Notes: generated by a model not told the origin, from the sequence alone. Numbered from the stretch's first letter, positions 35,082-45,046 are shown. The stretch is 64,000 nucleotides of DNA from Leadbetterella sp035299025 (GCA_035299025.1 DATGXK010000014.1:1-64000), one strand, 5' to 3'. Made by a program: numbers and translations.

Positions 35082-37547
35082 TTAGCTTCGCTGCAAATTT
35101 CGTAAAATTTCCTCTAAATGTTCCAAATCTTTTATCAAAACTTCACGGGCTTTGCTTCCTTCAAAAGGGCCTACAATACCCGCACCTTCGAGCTGGTCAA
35201 TGATGCGGCCTGCACGGTTATAGCCCAGTTTCATCTTCCGCTGAATGAGCGAAGTACTACCCTGCTGATGGATGACCAAAAGTCTGGCGGCATCGTCGAA
35301 CAAAGGGTCTAGCTCTTTCGGGTCAAAATCAAGTGCATCAGGTTCGTCGTCGCCATAGAATTCGGGCAGTAAATAGGCAGACTCAAAGGCTCTTTGCTCG
35401 CCAATAAATTCACAAATGCTCTCTACTTCGGGCGTATCAACAAACGGACATTGAATACGGATAATCTCCGAACCAGTAGAAAGCAACATATCTCCATTTC
35501 CGACCAGCTGCTCCGCCCCTCCGGTGTCCATTATGGTGCGAGAGTCCACTTTGGCCGTAACTTTGAACGATAGACGAGCAGGAAAGTTGGCCTTAATTAA
35601 ACCCGTGATAACGTTTACTGAAGGCCTCTGCGTGGCCACAATCAAATGTATACCAATAGCCCTAGCAAGCTGTGCCAAACGGGCAATGGGCTGTTCTACT
35701 TCTTTGCCGGCTGTCATCATCAAGTCCGCTAGCTCGTCTATAACCAAAACTATATATGGTAAAAATTTATGGCCCTTTTCGGGATTCAGCCTGCGTTTGA
35801 TAAACTTGGCGTTGTATTCTTTTATATTCCTTACACCCGCATCTTTCAAAAGATTGTATCGGTTGTCCATCTCGATACACAATGAATTAAGTGTATTGAT
35901 AACCTTCTTGGTGTCCGTAATGATGGCCTCTTCGGCATTGGGAAGCATAGCTAAAAAGTGCCTTTCTATTTTGTTGAAAAGTGTAAGCTCTACTTTCTTA
36001 GGGTCTACTAAAATGAATTTTACCTCAGAAGGGTGTTTTTTGTAGAGCAAAGAAGTCAAAATTACATTCAAACCAACAGACTTACCTTGTCCGGTAGCAC
36101 CTGCCATTAGCAAGTGAGGCATTTTGGCCAAGTCAGCAATAAAAATTTCATTCGATATCGTTTTGCCGAGAATGATTGGCAATTCATAGCCAGACTTTTG
36201 GAATTTGTCTGAGGCCAAAACCGACTTTATGGCTACCATTTCACGGTTTTTGTTGGGCACTTCAATACCAATAGTCCCTTTGCCCGGCATTGGAGCAATG
36301 ATACGAATACCCAGTGCGGCAAGGTTTAGAGCGATGTCGTCCTCAAGATTCTTGATTTTCGAAATCCTGACTCCAGCCTCAGGCACAATCTCATAAAGCG
36401 TTACAGTAGGCCCGATGGTGGCTTTTATAGATGCTATACCAATCGCAAAATTATTGATAGTCTCTACAATCTTGTTTTTGTTGGCCTCGAGCTCCTCGTT
36501 GCTTACTTTCGGGCCGTTGTTGCCATAGTCTTGTAACAGCGTAAGCGGCGGATACTGATAGTTGGAAAGGTCTAACTTGGGATCATACTCGCCAAACTCT
36601 TTCAGAAGTTCGTCTGAGTCTTCCTCAACTTGTATTCTGGAAAGAACGCTTTCTTTACTGATATCCACAACTGGTTTTTCTTCTTCTTCCGGTGCCTCTA
36701 CAGTGAAGGATATATTGCCACCTTTAAACGGTTCTTTTGCCAAACTGGAAGGTTCAAAAACCACTTCTTTTTCTTCACCTTTCACCGCTTCTTCTTCTTT
36801 CTGGTTGGGTTTTATTTTATCAAAAAACCTGTCATTCATAGATGTTGCCCGAGTATCAAGCTCTTCATCTTCATTGTCATTTCCGAAACTGAACCTGCGT
36901 TTTTTTGGAAAATATCTACTCAAAACGTAGTCGTCGATTTTCGTGAATCCATGAAAAAACACCAGCCAAATAAATAGAGCTAGGAGAATTACAAGAATCC
37001 CTCCATAGCCAAACATCGCGAATAGAAACTCGTTGGTATGAAAACCCAAATTTCCGGTCAAAGTGAGCGTTTTGAGTTCAAAAACATAAACAAAATAGCC
37101 CAGAAAGATAGAAATGAAGAAAAGATAAAATACCGAACCAATGGTAAATCTATTGAGATTGAACCGAAACAAATCTTCCTTAAAAACCAGTCTGAATCCC
37201 GAAAAAAACAAGATTGGAATAATGAAAAAAGCCGAAATACCAAACCAAATATAGATAAACCAGTGTGCAATATTTGCCCCAAACCAACCCAGCGTGTTAT
37301 TGGTTTTTTTGTCTAATTTAGAAATCACATTTTCTACACTTTCCTGAAGTACGTCTTGGTCGGCAGAACCCGTAAAAACATAAGAAACAAAAGCTATCAG
37401 AAGAAAAACTGACAACATTACCAAAAACACTCCCGCAATAAATGGCAACTGACCATTTTGTGGAATTATGGAGCCAGAAAGTGGAGCAGAAGGCTGCTTC
37501 TCAGAAGGCTTGTTGGCCTTCTTTTTGGTTCTGAAAGAATTGGACAT
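35082..37547 (-). CDS. ftsK: DNA translocase FtsK/SpoIIIE
   Basis: About 821 residues from ATG 37547 (MSNSFRTKKK); an upstream ATG at 37613 adds 22 unlikely residues. Four membrane helices fall in about 35-205, then an acidic linker (205-340), then the motor with GATGQGKSVGLN (Walker A, about 480), ILVDPKKVELTLF, VIDELADLMM (Walker B) and ATQRPSVNVITG. A C-terminal winged-helix gamma domain (last 65 residues, MKLGYNRAGRIIDQLEGAGIVG) reads polar DNA motifs. It moves chromosome ends into daughter cells at division and aids dimer resolution. Confidence 0.95.
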   Translation of the reverse strand: MSNSFRTKKKANKPSEKQPSAPLSGSIIPQNGQLPFIAGVFLVMLSVFLLIAFVSYVFTGSADQDVLQESVENVISKLDKKTNNTLGWFGANIAHWFIYIWFGISAFFIIPILFFSGFRLVFKEDLFRFNLNRFTIGSVFYLFFISIFLGYFVYVFELKTLTLTGNLGFHTNEFLFAMFGYGGILVILLALFIWLVFFHGFTKIDDYVLSRYFPKKRRFSFGNDNEDEELDTRATSMNDRFFDKIKPNQKEEEAVKGEEKEVVFEPSSLAKEPFKGGNISFTVEAPEEEEKPVVDISKESVLSRIQVEEDSDELLKEFGEYDPKLDLSNYQYPPLTLLQDYGNNGPKVSNEELEANKNKIVETINNFAIGIASIKATIGPTVTLYEIVPEAGVRISKIKNLEDDIALNLAALGIRIIAPMPGKGTIGIEVPNKNREMVAIKSVLASDKFQKSGYELPIILGKTISNEIFIADLAKMPHLLMAGATGQGKSVGLNVILTSLLYKKHPSEVKFILVDPKKVELTLFNKIERHFLAMLPNAEEAIITDTKKVINTLNSLCIEMDNRYNLLKDAGVRNIKEYNAKFIKRRLNPEKGHKFLPYIVLVIDELADLMMTAGKEVEQPIARLAQLARAIGIHLIVATQRPSVNVITGLIKANFPARLSFKVTAKVDSRTIMDTGGAEQLVGNGDMLLSTGSEIIRIQCPFVDTPEVESICEFIGEQRAFESAYLLPEFYGDDEPDALDFDPKELDPLFDDAARLLVIHQQGSTSLIQRKMKLGYNRAGRIIDQLEGAGIVGPFEGSKAREVLIKDLEHLEEILRNLQRS

Positions 37548-37847
37548 CGTAGTATTTTTATGGGAAAGCAAATGTTCAACAAAATTAAAACAATTTAAAC
37601 GAACATCCGACAATCTTCTTTTTCTTTTTGGGTAAAATTTGTTTAAAACTAACGATTAAATTCTGAATCCTTCAACAGAATTCCTACTAATTCATTATTA
37701 ATCAGAATCCTGGAGTCTTAACAGAAAGTCATCTTTTGGTGCTGTGCATTTTGGTTTTCAAAAAAATAAAGTCCAGCCCGACAATTATTAATTTTTTTTA
37801 TTAACAGGAAATGACTAAGTTTATTGGTCAATATTCAACCCTCAAAT

Positions 37848-38702
37848 ATGCAGAAATTAATCTTTCTTTCTTGGCTAACCTTAGGCCTGACTTTCCAAAA
37901 AGATGCTATCGCACAGAAAAAGCCTATGATAGTCTTTGTGTGCGGTGACCACGAGTACAGCGGTGAGCAAACATTACCTATTTTAGCAGCCGAGCTAGAG
38001 AAAAACTATGGATTTCGGGTAAAAGTCTTAAAATCATACCCAAATCAAAATTCAGAAAAAAACATTCCCGGTTTAGAGATTTTAAAGGAGGCCGATCTGG
38101 CGGTATTCTATTTGAGATGGAGGCAGTTGGTACCCGAGCAGCTCGCTCTAATAGAAGATTACCTAAAGTCAGGAAAGCCAATTATGGGTTTCAGAACCAC
38201 CACGCATGCGTTTAATTTTCCGAAAGGACATGAATCAGAAAGGTGGAATGCCTTTGGTGAGTTTGCTCTCAATTCACCTCCAGGATGGGGCGGAAAAGCC
38301 GCTCATACGCACTACGGACACAATAGCACCACCGATGTGTCGGTCATTCAAGACGCAAAGAAACACCCAATTTTGACAGGCGTACTACCAAATTTCCATG
38401 TAAGTTCTTGGCTATATAGGGTGCTGCCAGACTATCCAACCAAGGGTTCGGAGTGGCTTTTGATGGGCAAATCTGTAAATCCAGATAAGGCCGCCATAGA
38501 TAATCCAGTAGCCTGGGTCGGAACAAATTCGTTCGGTGCCAAAGTTTTCACTACTACGCTTGGTCATCCAGAGGATTTTTCGGTTGAGGCTTTCCAGAGA
38601 CTGCTCATTAATGCGATTCATTGGGAGTTGGGGAAAAAGGTACCTAAGAAATGGAAAGGAAAAATAGAAATAAATGTGCCATACAGAGGCATGGTAAATT
38701 GA
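37848..38702 (+). CDS. ThuA-like (trehalose utilisation) domain protein, exported
   Basis: About 284 residues from ATG 37848; an upstream ATG at 37824 would add eight. A signal peptide ends near AIAQK (about 22). The rest is a single ThuA/class I amidotransferase-like domain: IVFVCGDHEYSGEQTLPIL, EADLAVFYLRWRQL, GKPIMGFRTTTHAF, then HPILTGV and WVGTNSFGAKVFTTTLGHPEDF. ThuA is linked to oxidised-sugar catabolism, but the reaction is not settled. It is followed after 27 bases by the large cytochrome protein, so the two likely work together in an exported sugar pathway. Confidence 0.82.
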   Translation: MQKLIFLSWLTLGLTFQKDAIAQKKPMIVFVCGDHEYSGEQTLPILAAELEKNYGFRVKVLKSYPNQNSEKNIPGLEILKEADLAVFYLRWRQLVPEQLALIEDYLKSGKPIMGFRTTTHAFNFPKGHESERWNAFGEFALNSPPGWGGKAAHTHYGHNSTTDVSVIQDAKKHPILTGVLPNFHVSSWLYRVLPDYPTKGSEWLLMGKSVNPDKAAIDNPVAWVGTNSFGAKVFTTTLGHPEDFSVEAFQRLLINAIHWELGKKVPKKWKGKIEINVPYRGMVN

Positions 38703-38729
38703 TACTTGAATTTATAAACTGCTAATATT

Positions 38730-41700
38730 ATGTTCCTTAGCTTAAAATTTATATTGTTGTTTTTTGTTTTTACTTTCTCCACTTTTGACTCATTACACTT
38801 TTTGAAGCCCGAAACCATCGAACTATCAAAAGACGACCGCATTTCGATGGTAGGGGGGAATTTGGGCTCGCGAATGATGAATTACGGTCATTTTGAGACA
38901 GAAATATATGTGAGAAATCCCGAAAAAAATCTCATAATCAGAAATATGTGCGATGGCGGAGATACGCCCGGTTTTAGGCCGCACGCAAGTCGCAATTTAC
39001 CTTGGGCATTTCCAGGAGCAGAGAAATTTCAGACCGAATATGCCAAGAATTCTAGTAGTGAAGGACATTTTGAAACTCCAGATCAGTGGTTGACTCGCCT
39101 TGAAACCGATGTCATAATTGGCTTTTTTGGTTTCAGTGAGTCTTTTCAGGGAAAGGCAGGTTTGCAGAATTTTAAAAATGAGTTAGACGCATTTATAAAA
39201 CACACTAAAAATCAAAAGTATAATGGCAAAGAAGCTCCAAAACTAGCAATTGTGTCTCCAATTGCCTTTGAGGATTTATCAACCAAGTTTGATTTGCCAA
39301 ATGGCGTGAAGGAAAATGCCAATCTGTGGATGTACACGATGGGCATGAAGGAAGTTTGCGAAGCCAACGATGTCTTGTTTGTTGATGCCTTTACTCCCTC
39401 AAAAAAATGGTATGATTCTTCAAACGACCCACTTACAATAGACGGTTCTCAACTTAATGAAGAAGGTTATAAAAAGTTAGCCTTTTTACTTTCTGATTCA
39501 ATTTTTGGAATGGTAGCTTTTGAAGTCGAGCCAAACCGTGATTTAGTACGTACCGCCGTGATGGAAAAAAACTGGATGTGGCACAACGATTACAAAATTC
39601 CTAATGGAGTGCACGCTTATGGAAGAAGATACAATCCCTTTGGACCAGATAACTATCCTGACGAAATAGCCAAAATCAGAGAGATGACGGATATCAGAGA
39701 CAGAGCGATTTGGCTTGCAGCCTCCAAAGGAGAAAAACTTGATGTGGCGGCAGAAGATAAGAAAACAAGGACTTTGCCTCCCGTAAAAACCAACTTTAAC
39801 CCAGAAAAAAACGGAAGTCTTGAATATTTATACGGTCAAGATGCTTTGGATAAACTCAAAGTTCCAGCAGGCTATAAAATCGAGCTTTTTGCCTCGGAGA
39901 AAGAATTCACGGATTTGGCCAACCCTGTTCAGATGTCTTTTGATGGAAAAGGACGTCTTTGGGTGGCTACTATGCCCAGCTATCCGCATTATAAACCTGG
40001 TGATACTAAGCCAAATGATAAAATTCTGATTTTGGAAGACACCAACAACGACGGTAAAGCCGACAAGCAAACCATTTTTGTGGAAGGGCTTCACTTGCCT
40101 TTAGGTTTTGAAATCGCCCCAGAGGGTGTTTATGTTTCACAAGGCACAAATCTGAAGCTTTTTACGGATACCAATGGTGACGATAAAGCTGACAAAATGG
40201 AAATTATTCTGAGCGGCTTTGACGATCACGACACGCACCACAACAGCAGTGCATTTTGTGCAGATCCTTCTGGTGCTATTTACACTGGAGAAGGTGTTTT
40301 TCTACATACCAATGTGGAGACTTCTTACGGAACAGTAAGAGCCACAAATGGTGGCTTTTACAGATATAGTCCACAATTAAAAAAACTAGAAAGAACTGCA
40401 CAGCTCGCCATTCCTAATCCATGGGGAATAGCTTTTGATCATTGGGGCCAGCCATTTTTTGCTGAAACTTCGAGCCCAGACGTGCGGTGGATGATGCCTG
40501 GAACGGTTTTGCCTCGTTATGGCGAAGCTACTCACAAAGGCTTTCAGTTGATAGAAAAAGACCACATGGTACGTCCAACTTCTGGTTTGGAGTTTCTCTG
40601 GAGTAGACATTTTCCTGACGAAGTACAGGGCGACATGCTGATAAACAACACGATTGGATTTTTAGGAACAAAACAACACAGCATTGTTGATGACGGCACG
40701 GGTTACAAAACCAAGCACCGTCAAGATTTGATTGTGAGCGAAGACCGTAACTTCAGACCTGTAGATATGGAAATAGCTCCTGATGGCTCATTGTATGTTA
40801 TCGATTGGCACAATATTCTTATTGGACACATGCAACACAATGCCCGTGATCCATTGCGTGACCATGTGCATGGAAGAGTTTACAGAGTTACTTATCCTTC
40901 AAGACCATTAGTTACCCCGGCCAAAATAGACGGTGCAAGTATTGAAACGCTACTGGATAATCTCAAACTGCCAGAATACCGCACCAGATATCGCACCCGT
41001 AGGGAGTTGAGAGGAAGAAACCCCAAAGAAGTTTTACCAAAAGTGACAGCTTGGGTGGTTGGCTTAGACAAAAATGATCCGAAATATGAGCATCATGTCT
41101 TAGAAGCACTTTGGGTTACTTGGGGCTTAGGTAAAGTTGATCAGAAATTATTAAAACAAATGCTGAAGGCCAAAGATTACCATGCAAGGGCTGCGGCGGT
41201 AGAGGTTTTACGATTTACTGCTCATCAAGTTCCTGATCATGCCCAATTGCTTACTCAAGCTGCTCAAGACCAAAACAGCCGAGTAAGACTTGATGCGATT
41301 GTAGCAGCTTCTTGGATAGAAAAACAACGAGGATTGGCAGTATTGGCAACTGCCAAACAAAAACCTCTTGATGAATGGATGGTTCACGCCCACAAGACGG
41401 CGGTGGCTCACCTGAGTGGAAAGGCCGTAGTTCAGGAAAAAGAAACGGGGGTTGCAAGTACGTTGAAAGGCAAAGACTTGCAATTATTTAACCTTGGGAG
41501 AGAAATTTACAGCCGAGAAGGCTACTGTGGTACTTGTCATCAGCCTGATGGCAAAGGACTTCCGGCATCAGGTTTTCCACCATTGGCTGGTACGAATTGG
41601 GTAAAGGGTAGCGAAGATAGGCTGATAAAAATTGTTCTAAATGGGCTTATGGGTGAAATAGAAGTAAACGGCAAAAAATTTCCGGGGCAGGTACCCATGA

Positions 41701-41888
41701 CTCCATACGGTGGTTTGTTGAATGACAAAGAGGTGGCAGCAGTGGCTACTTATGTTAGAAATTCATTCGGAAATCAAGCTGCACCCGTTCAACCAGAAAA
41801 AGTTAAACAAGTTAGAGCAGCTACCGCAAAAAAGAAAGATTTTTATAGCCCAAGACAGCTTTTGGAAATGCATCCAATGGAAAAATGA
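38730..41888 (+). CDS. Multidomain exported dehydrogenase with C-terminal cytochrome c (PVC-type)
   Basis: A 1052-residue exported protein. Signal peptide about 1-22; an SGNH-hydrolase-like domain at about 30-275 (VGGNLGSRMMNYG, with FVDAF and LNEEGYKKLA); a six-bladed propeller of the membrane-bound dehydrogenase type at about 380-730 (ANPVQMSFDGKGRLWVATMPSYPHY, DHDTHHNSSAFCADPSG, EIAPDGSLYVIDWHN); helical HEAT-like repeats at about 740-900; and a cytochrome c domain with CGTCH (Cys933, Cys936, His937) and a later Met. Such proteins are abundant in Planctomycetes and Cytophagia and probably oxidise sugars or alcohols. Substrate unknown. Operon with the ThuA gene and the following FKBP gene. 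Confidence 0.85.
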   Translation: MFLSLKFILLFFVFTFSTFDSLHFLKPETIELSKDDRISMVGGNLGSRMMNYGHFETEIYVRNPEKNLIIRNMCDGGDTPGFRPHASRNLPWAFPGAEKFQTEYAKNSSSEGHFETPDQWLTRLETDVIIGFFGFSESFQGKAGLQNFKNELDAFIKHTKNQKYNGKEAPKLAIVSPIAFEDLSTKFDLPNGVKENANLWMYTMGMKEVCEANDVLFVDAFTPSKKWYDSSNDPLTIDGSQLNEEGYKKLAFLLSDSIFGMVAFEVEPNRDLVRTAVMEKNWMWHNDYKIPNGVHAYGRRYNPFGPDNYPDEIAKIREMTDIRDRAIWLAASKGEKLDVAAEDKKTRTLPPVKTNFNPEKNGSLEYLYGQDALDKLKVPAGYKIELFASEKEFTDLANPVQMSFDGKGRLWVATMPSYPHYKPGDTKPNDKILILEDTNNDGKADKQTIFVEGLHLPLGFEIAPEGVYVSQGTNLKLFTDTNGDDKADKMEIILSGFDDHDTHHNSSAFCADPSGAIYTGEGVFLHTNVETSYGTVRATNGGFYRYSPQLKKLERTAQLAIPNPWGIAFDHWGQPFFAETSSPDVRWMMPGTVLPRYGEATHKGFQLIEKDHMVRPTSGLEFLWSRHFPDEVQGDMLINNTIGFLGTKQHSIVDDGTGYKTKHRQDLIVSEDRNFRPVDMEIAPDGSLYVIDWHNILIGHMQHNARDPLRDHVHGRVYRVTYPSRPLVTPAKIDGASIETLLDNLKLPEYRTRYRTRRELRGRNPKEVLPKVTAWVVGLDKNDPKYEHHVLEALWVTWGLGKVDQKLLKQMLKAKDYHARAAAVEVLRFTAHQVPDHAQLLTQAAQDQNSRVRLDAIVAASWIEKQRGLAVLATAKQKPLDEWMVHAHKTAVAHLSGKAVVQEKETGVASTLKGKDLQLFNLGREIYSREGYCGTCHQPDGKGLPASGFPPLAGTNWVKGSEDRLIKIVLNGLMGEIEVNGKKFPGQVPMTPYGGLLNDKEVAAVATYVRNSFGNQAAPVQPEKVKQVRAATAKKKDFYSPRQLLEMHPMEK

Positions 41889-41901
41889 CGTAGTTTTGTG
41901 C

Positions 41902-42372
41902 ATGAAAAAATTTAGCATACTTGTTTTAATGGCATTTTGTTTAGGAACATTGGCTTGCGGAACAAAAAAAGTAAAAGAAAATAAAATGCAAGAATCAGAA
42001 GAAGTACAGATAGAAAATTACATCAAGAAGAATGCTATAAAGGTGGACTTCAAGTCTAACAGTGGCTTAAGGTTTATTCTTAATCAGGAAGCAAAAGATG
42101 GAATGTCTTTAAAACAAGGGCAGTCGGTAAAAGTAAAATATTCAGGTAGGTTGCTTAATGATAAGCAGTTTGATGCCGGTTCTTTTAATTTTATATTGGG
42201 TGTTGGGCAAGTAATTACTGGCTTCGACGAAGGCATAGCCAAGCTAAAAGTTGGAGAAAAAGGAACACTTATTTTTCCATCGTCTATAGGTTATGGAGCA
42301 GCGGGAGCGGGAAGCGATATCCCACCAAATTCGCCTTTGATATTCGAAATTGAGGTTTTAGCAGCTAGGTAG
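41902..42372 (+). CDS. FKBP-type peptidyl-prolyl isomerase lipoprotein
   Basis: A 156-residue lipoprotein starting at ATG 41902 (MKKFSILVLMAFCLGTLAC, lipobox Cys19). A short linker is followed by one canonical FKBP domain (about 65-155: VKVKYSGRLLNDKQFDAG, ITGFDEGIAKLKVGEKGTLIFPS, YGAAGAGSDIPPNSPLIFEIEV). It begins 13 bases after the cytochrome gene stop and is probably co-transcribed with it. An earlier in-frame ATG (41722) lies within the cytochrome gene and is rejected. It is the third FKBP lipoprotein of the window. Confidence 0.88.
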   Translation: MKKFSILVLMAFCLGTLACGTKKVKENKMQESEEVQIENYIKKNAIKVDFKSNSGLRFILNQEAKDGMSLKQGQSVKVKYSGRLLNDKQFDAGSFNFILGVGQVITGFDEGIAKLKVGEKGTLIFPSSIGYGAAGAGSDIPPNSPLIFEIEVLAAR

Positions 42373-42453
42373 AACGATTTTCATAAATCGTTCTACACAT
42401 CGATTTTTTTATATTCTTGAAAATCGTACAGCAATTTAGGAAAATTGCTCTAC
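42370..42453. repeat. Cluster of three CGATTT-type palindromes
   Basis: Three hairpins follow each other: TAGAACGATTT paired with AAATCGTTCTA (42370-42395, TCAT loop), CGATTTT with AAAATCG (42401-42426), and a GTACAGCAATTT/AAATTGCTCTAC hairpin (42426-42453) that has one C-C mismatch and overlaps the stop of the next gene. The first may also end the upstream FKBP transcript, since a run of seven T follows at 42404-42410. Confidence 0.6.
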
Positions 42454-43031
42454 AGTTGCTCTTTTTTGAGCCACTTTTCGGCATATTTTGGTGTGTAGTC
42501 TTCCATTTTTTGAAGTAGTTGATCAATGTCTTCATCTACTACCACCAAATCTCTATTTTCTTTTTTTAAGAAACCTTCTTCTACCATTACATCCATTTGT
42601 TTGAGTAGATGGTCATAAAATCCGTTGACATTTAAAATCCCAACGGGTTTCTGGTGGAGGCCCAACTGACCCCAAGTGAGAATCTCAAAAAGTTCGTCCA
42701 TACTGCCAAATCCACCCGGCATGGTTATAATACCGTCTGACATTTCCTCCATTTTGGCTTTCCTTTGGTGCATGGTTTCTACTACTATTATCTCTGTGAG
42801 ATTTGGATTTGCGACCTCCATCTTTACCAAAAAATCTGGTATAATGCCGATGGCTTTTCCCCCGTTTTCCATCACAGTTCTCGATATTACGCCCATAAGG
42901 CCCACATTGCCAGCCCCGTAGATGAGAGTTATGTTTCTTTTGTTGAGGGCCAAACCTAAGTCTTTGGCAATTTTTTCATAAATTTCTTTGTTGCCCGAGT
43001 TGGCACCACAATACACCAAAATTGAATTCAT
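42450..43031 (-). CDS. LOG-family (TIGR00730) phosphoribohydrolase
   Basis: A 193-residue Rossmann-like protein. VYCGANSGN at the N-terminus and MPGGFGSMDELFEILTWGQLG are the LOG (lysine-decarboxylase-like) signature, PGGxGTxxE with Ser in place of Thr. Family members cleave nucleoside 5'-monophosphates, including cytokinin ribotides, to free base and ribose 5-phosphate; in bacteria the role is usually general nucleotide salvage. Length is normal. Alone on the minus strand with a -7 element upstream at 43062. Confidence 0.88.
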   Translation of the reverse strand: MNSILVYCGANSGNKEIYEKIAKDLGLALNKRNITLIYGAGNVGLMGVISRTVMENGGKAIGIIPDFLVKMEVANPNLTEIIVVETMHQRKAKMEEMSDGIITMPGGFGSMDELFEILTWGQLGLHQKPVGILNVNGFYDHLLKQMDVMVEEGFLKKENRDLVVVDEDIDQLLQKMEDYTPKYAEKWLKKEQL

Positions 43032-43061
43032 CGTAATCTCTAAAATATTCTATTTGTGGTC

Positions 43062-43069
43062 CAAAAGTA
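43062..43069 (-). promoter_or_regulatory. Promoter -7 element of the LOG gene
   Basis: Minus-strand TACTTTTG matches TAnnTTTG exactly, 30 bases before the start codon. No clear -33 TTG. Confidence 0.4.
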
Positions 43070-43265
43070 CATTTATTTCTTCTTTTGCATAAATAATAGG
43101 TACAAATTAATCATTTGGTATTATTTGGCTTTGTATTTGCTTTATTTCAGTTTTTATCGGTAACAATTGATAATTAAGTCTATAAAATTGCTCTTCGAAG
43201 CAAAATGATGGTTTTTTTATTTACTTTTATTGATACTTAGGATTTATTAAACATAATTAACAAAA

Positions 43266-43730
43266 ATGAAATTCTTAAAACTTCGGTCTGTTGCTTTGGT
43301 AGCAGTATTACTCATTGGATTGGGTGGTTGTAAAAAAGAGGATGTTGGACCAAACTCCAAAATTGTTGGTACCTGGAAAATCAGCAGTGCTGTTTTCAAA
43401 GATTCCTCAGGTTCTTTAGACTTTTGGGCTCTTTATAATGCTTTTTACGCTTGTACCAAGGAAATTACGATGTCGTTTACCGAAGACGGGAAGTATTCGG
43501 TTTCAGAGCCAGCCAATTGTGTTGACGAAGACGGTCTTTCATTATTTTTGTTTACCAAAACTGGCACATTTACACTTACTGACGATATTTCTCTAGATAT
43601 TATAGAGAGCGACGCCACGCCTTACAAAGGAAAGGTTGTGTTTGCAGACGGTAAATTTACTTGGACTTATGATGAGGTATTTCAGGGAGAAGCCACGACA
43701 CTTACAGTCACATTTTCAAAGGTAAAATAA
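43266..43730 (+). CDS. Lipocalin-like lipoprotein
   Basis: A 154-residue lipoprotein with lipobox GLGGC (Cys22). The mature part starts with KIVGTWKISSAVF, the Gly-x-Trp strand of small lipocalin-like domains, and is all-beta with two cysteines (in YACTK and ANCVD) that may form a disulfide. Its ligand is unknown. The gene is monocistronic and ends at a strong bidirectional terminator. Confidence 0.7.
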   Translation: MKFLKLRSVALVAVLLIGLGGCKKEDVGPNSKIVGTWKISSAVFKDSSGSLDFWALYNAFYACTKEITMSFTEDGKYSVSEPANCVDEDGLSLFLFTKTGTFTLTDDISLDIIESDATPYKGKVVFADGKFTWTYDEVFQGEATTLTVTFSKVK

Positions 43731-43746
43731 ATGAATCAATAGAAGG

Positions 43747-43785
43747 AAAGGGTGTTTCGTTGATAAAACGAAACACCCTTTTTTT
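43747..43785. terminator. Bidirectional terminator
   Basis: A perfect 15-base stem (43747-43761 with 43767-43781) closes a five-base loop and is followed by a T run on the plus strand; A bases before it serve the minus strand less well. It ends the lipocalin-like gene and lies against the end of the convergent dehydrogenase gene. Confidence 0.85.
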
Positions 43786-45046
43786 ATTTTTTGCCGCTAT
43801 AAATTATCTTGAAGATAGTACCTCCAAGGTCATCGCTTACGTACAATGCCCCGTCTGGCCCTTCTGCTAACCCACACGGCCGGTGCTGAATAGGTCCGGT
43901 GGGTTTAGCCAAATCCGTTCCTGCGAAATTGTCTGCGAAAATCTCCCATTTGCCTGTGGGTTTGCCGTTTAAGAATGGCACAAATGCCACAAAATAGCCC
44001 TTTTTTAGTTCGGGAGATTGGCCATGAAAAGCCACAAAAGCTCCATTTCGGTATTTGGCAGGAAACATTTTTCCTGAATAAAAGAGTAAATCATTTGGTC
44101 CTAAATGTGCCGGAAATGCAATTAATGGGTTTATTGCTTTTTCACCTCCAGTCATTTTTCCGTCACCTCCGTATTCTGGGGCTACTATTTTTTTCTTTTG
44201 AAATTGGTCATAATATATATACGGCCAGCCAGCGTCGTCTCCCTCTTTCAACTCATAGAGCGTTTCGGCGGGAAGCTCTTGGCTCTGTTTTGGCGTGTAA
44301 TATTGCGGATAAAAATCATGAAATTGTCCTCGACCATGAATTGTGGCAAACAAAGTATTGGTTTTGTTATTCCAAGCGGTTCCAACTGCATTTTTTACAC
44401 CAGTGGCATATCTTTTTCCATCTGAATAGGCTTGGTTTAGTTTAGATGCGTTGAATTTCCAAATTCCACCGGCAGAATCCAGAATTGTACAAGGCATCAT
44501 TCCCTTTCCTGTTCCTTTTTCTCTACAAGGGTCATTGTAGGAACCTACTGTTACGTAGATATTGTTGGCGTTGTCCAATACGAATGGTTTTGCGTTGTCT
44601 CGGCCTTTGTCTACCAATCCTTCAACAATTTTTTCAGGGGCATCAACATTGATAATTTCCTCTTTTTCATTCAGTTTGTACCTCATAACTCCAGTATTGG
44701 ATGAAGCGTACAAGTAACCGTTTTTTATGGTAATTCCGGTTCCAGGATAGTTTCCAAACATTTCGGTCTTTTCTATTTTGCCATCTTTATTGTCATCTCT
44801 GAGTACTACTATTCCTTTTCCATCCTTCAGTTTAGAAAGTTTTGCGTAGATTACGCCATTCTTAGAAACCGTTAAATGGCGAGTAGGACCCAGCTCTGTT
44901 CCGAGGATGGTAGCCTTAAAGCCGGCAGGAACTGTGATTTCACTTTTCGGAACATCAGAGGGGGTTTTCTTTCGAATTATTTCAGAAGGCTTGAAAGAGA
45001 TAATAAGAAACGAAGCCAAAGTGGCCAAAATCAAAGTTTTTTTCAT
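43784..45046 (-). CDS. Exported PQQ-type sugar (sorbosone) dehydrogenase-like protein
   Basis: About 421 residues from ATG 45046 (MKKTLILATLASFLIISF, signal peptide); an upstream ATG at 45118 adds 24 unlikely residues. A six-bladed beta-propeller of the glucose/sorbosone dehydrogenase type: EITVPAGFKATILG, RHLTVSKNGVIYAKL, GVKNAVGTAWNNKTNTLFATIHGR, ETLYELKEGDDAGWPYIYYD, and RPCGLAEGPDGALYVSDDLGG. Such enzymes oxidise aldoses in the periplasm, often with PQQ. No cytochrome domain is attached. It lies 87 bases after the phosphodiesterase gene on the same strand. Confidence 0.82.
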   Translation of the reverse strand: MKKTLILATLASFLIISFKPSEIIRKKTPSDVPKSEITVPAGFKATILGTELGPTRHLTVSKNGVIYAKLSKLKDGKGIVVLRDDNKDGKIEKTEMFGNYPGTGITIKNGYLYASSNTGVMRYKLNEKEEIINVDAPEKIVEGLVDKGRDNAKPFVLDNANNIYVTVGSYNDPCREKGTGKGMMPCTILDSAGGIWKFNASKLNQAYSDGKRYATGVKNAVGTAWNNKTNTLFATIHGRGQFHDFYPQYYTPKQSQELPAETLYELKEGDDAGWPYIYYDQFQKKKIVAPEYGGDGKMTGGEKAINPLIAFPAHLGPNDLLFYSGKMFPAKYRNGAFVAFHGQSPELKKGYFVAFVPFLNGKPTGKWEIFADNFAGTDLAKPTGPIQHRPCGLAEGPDGALYVSDDLGGTIFKIIYSGKK

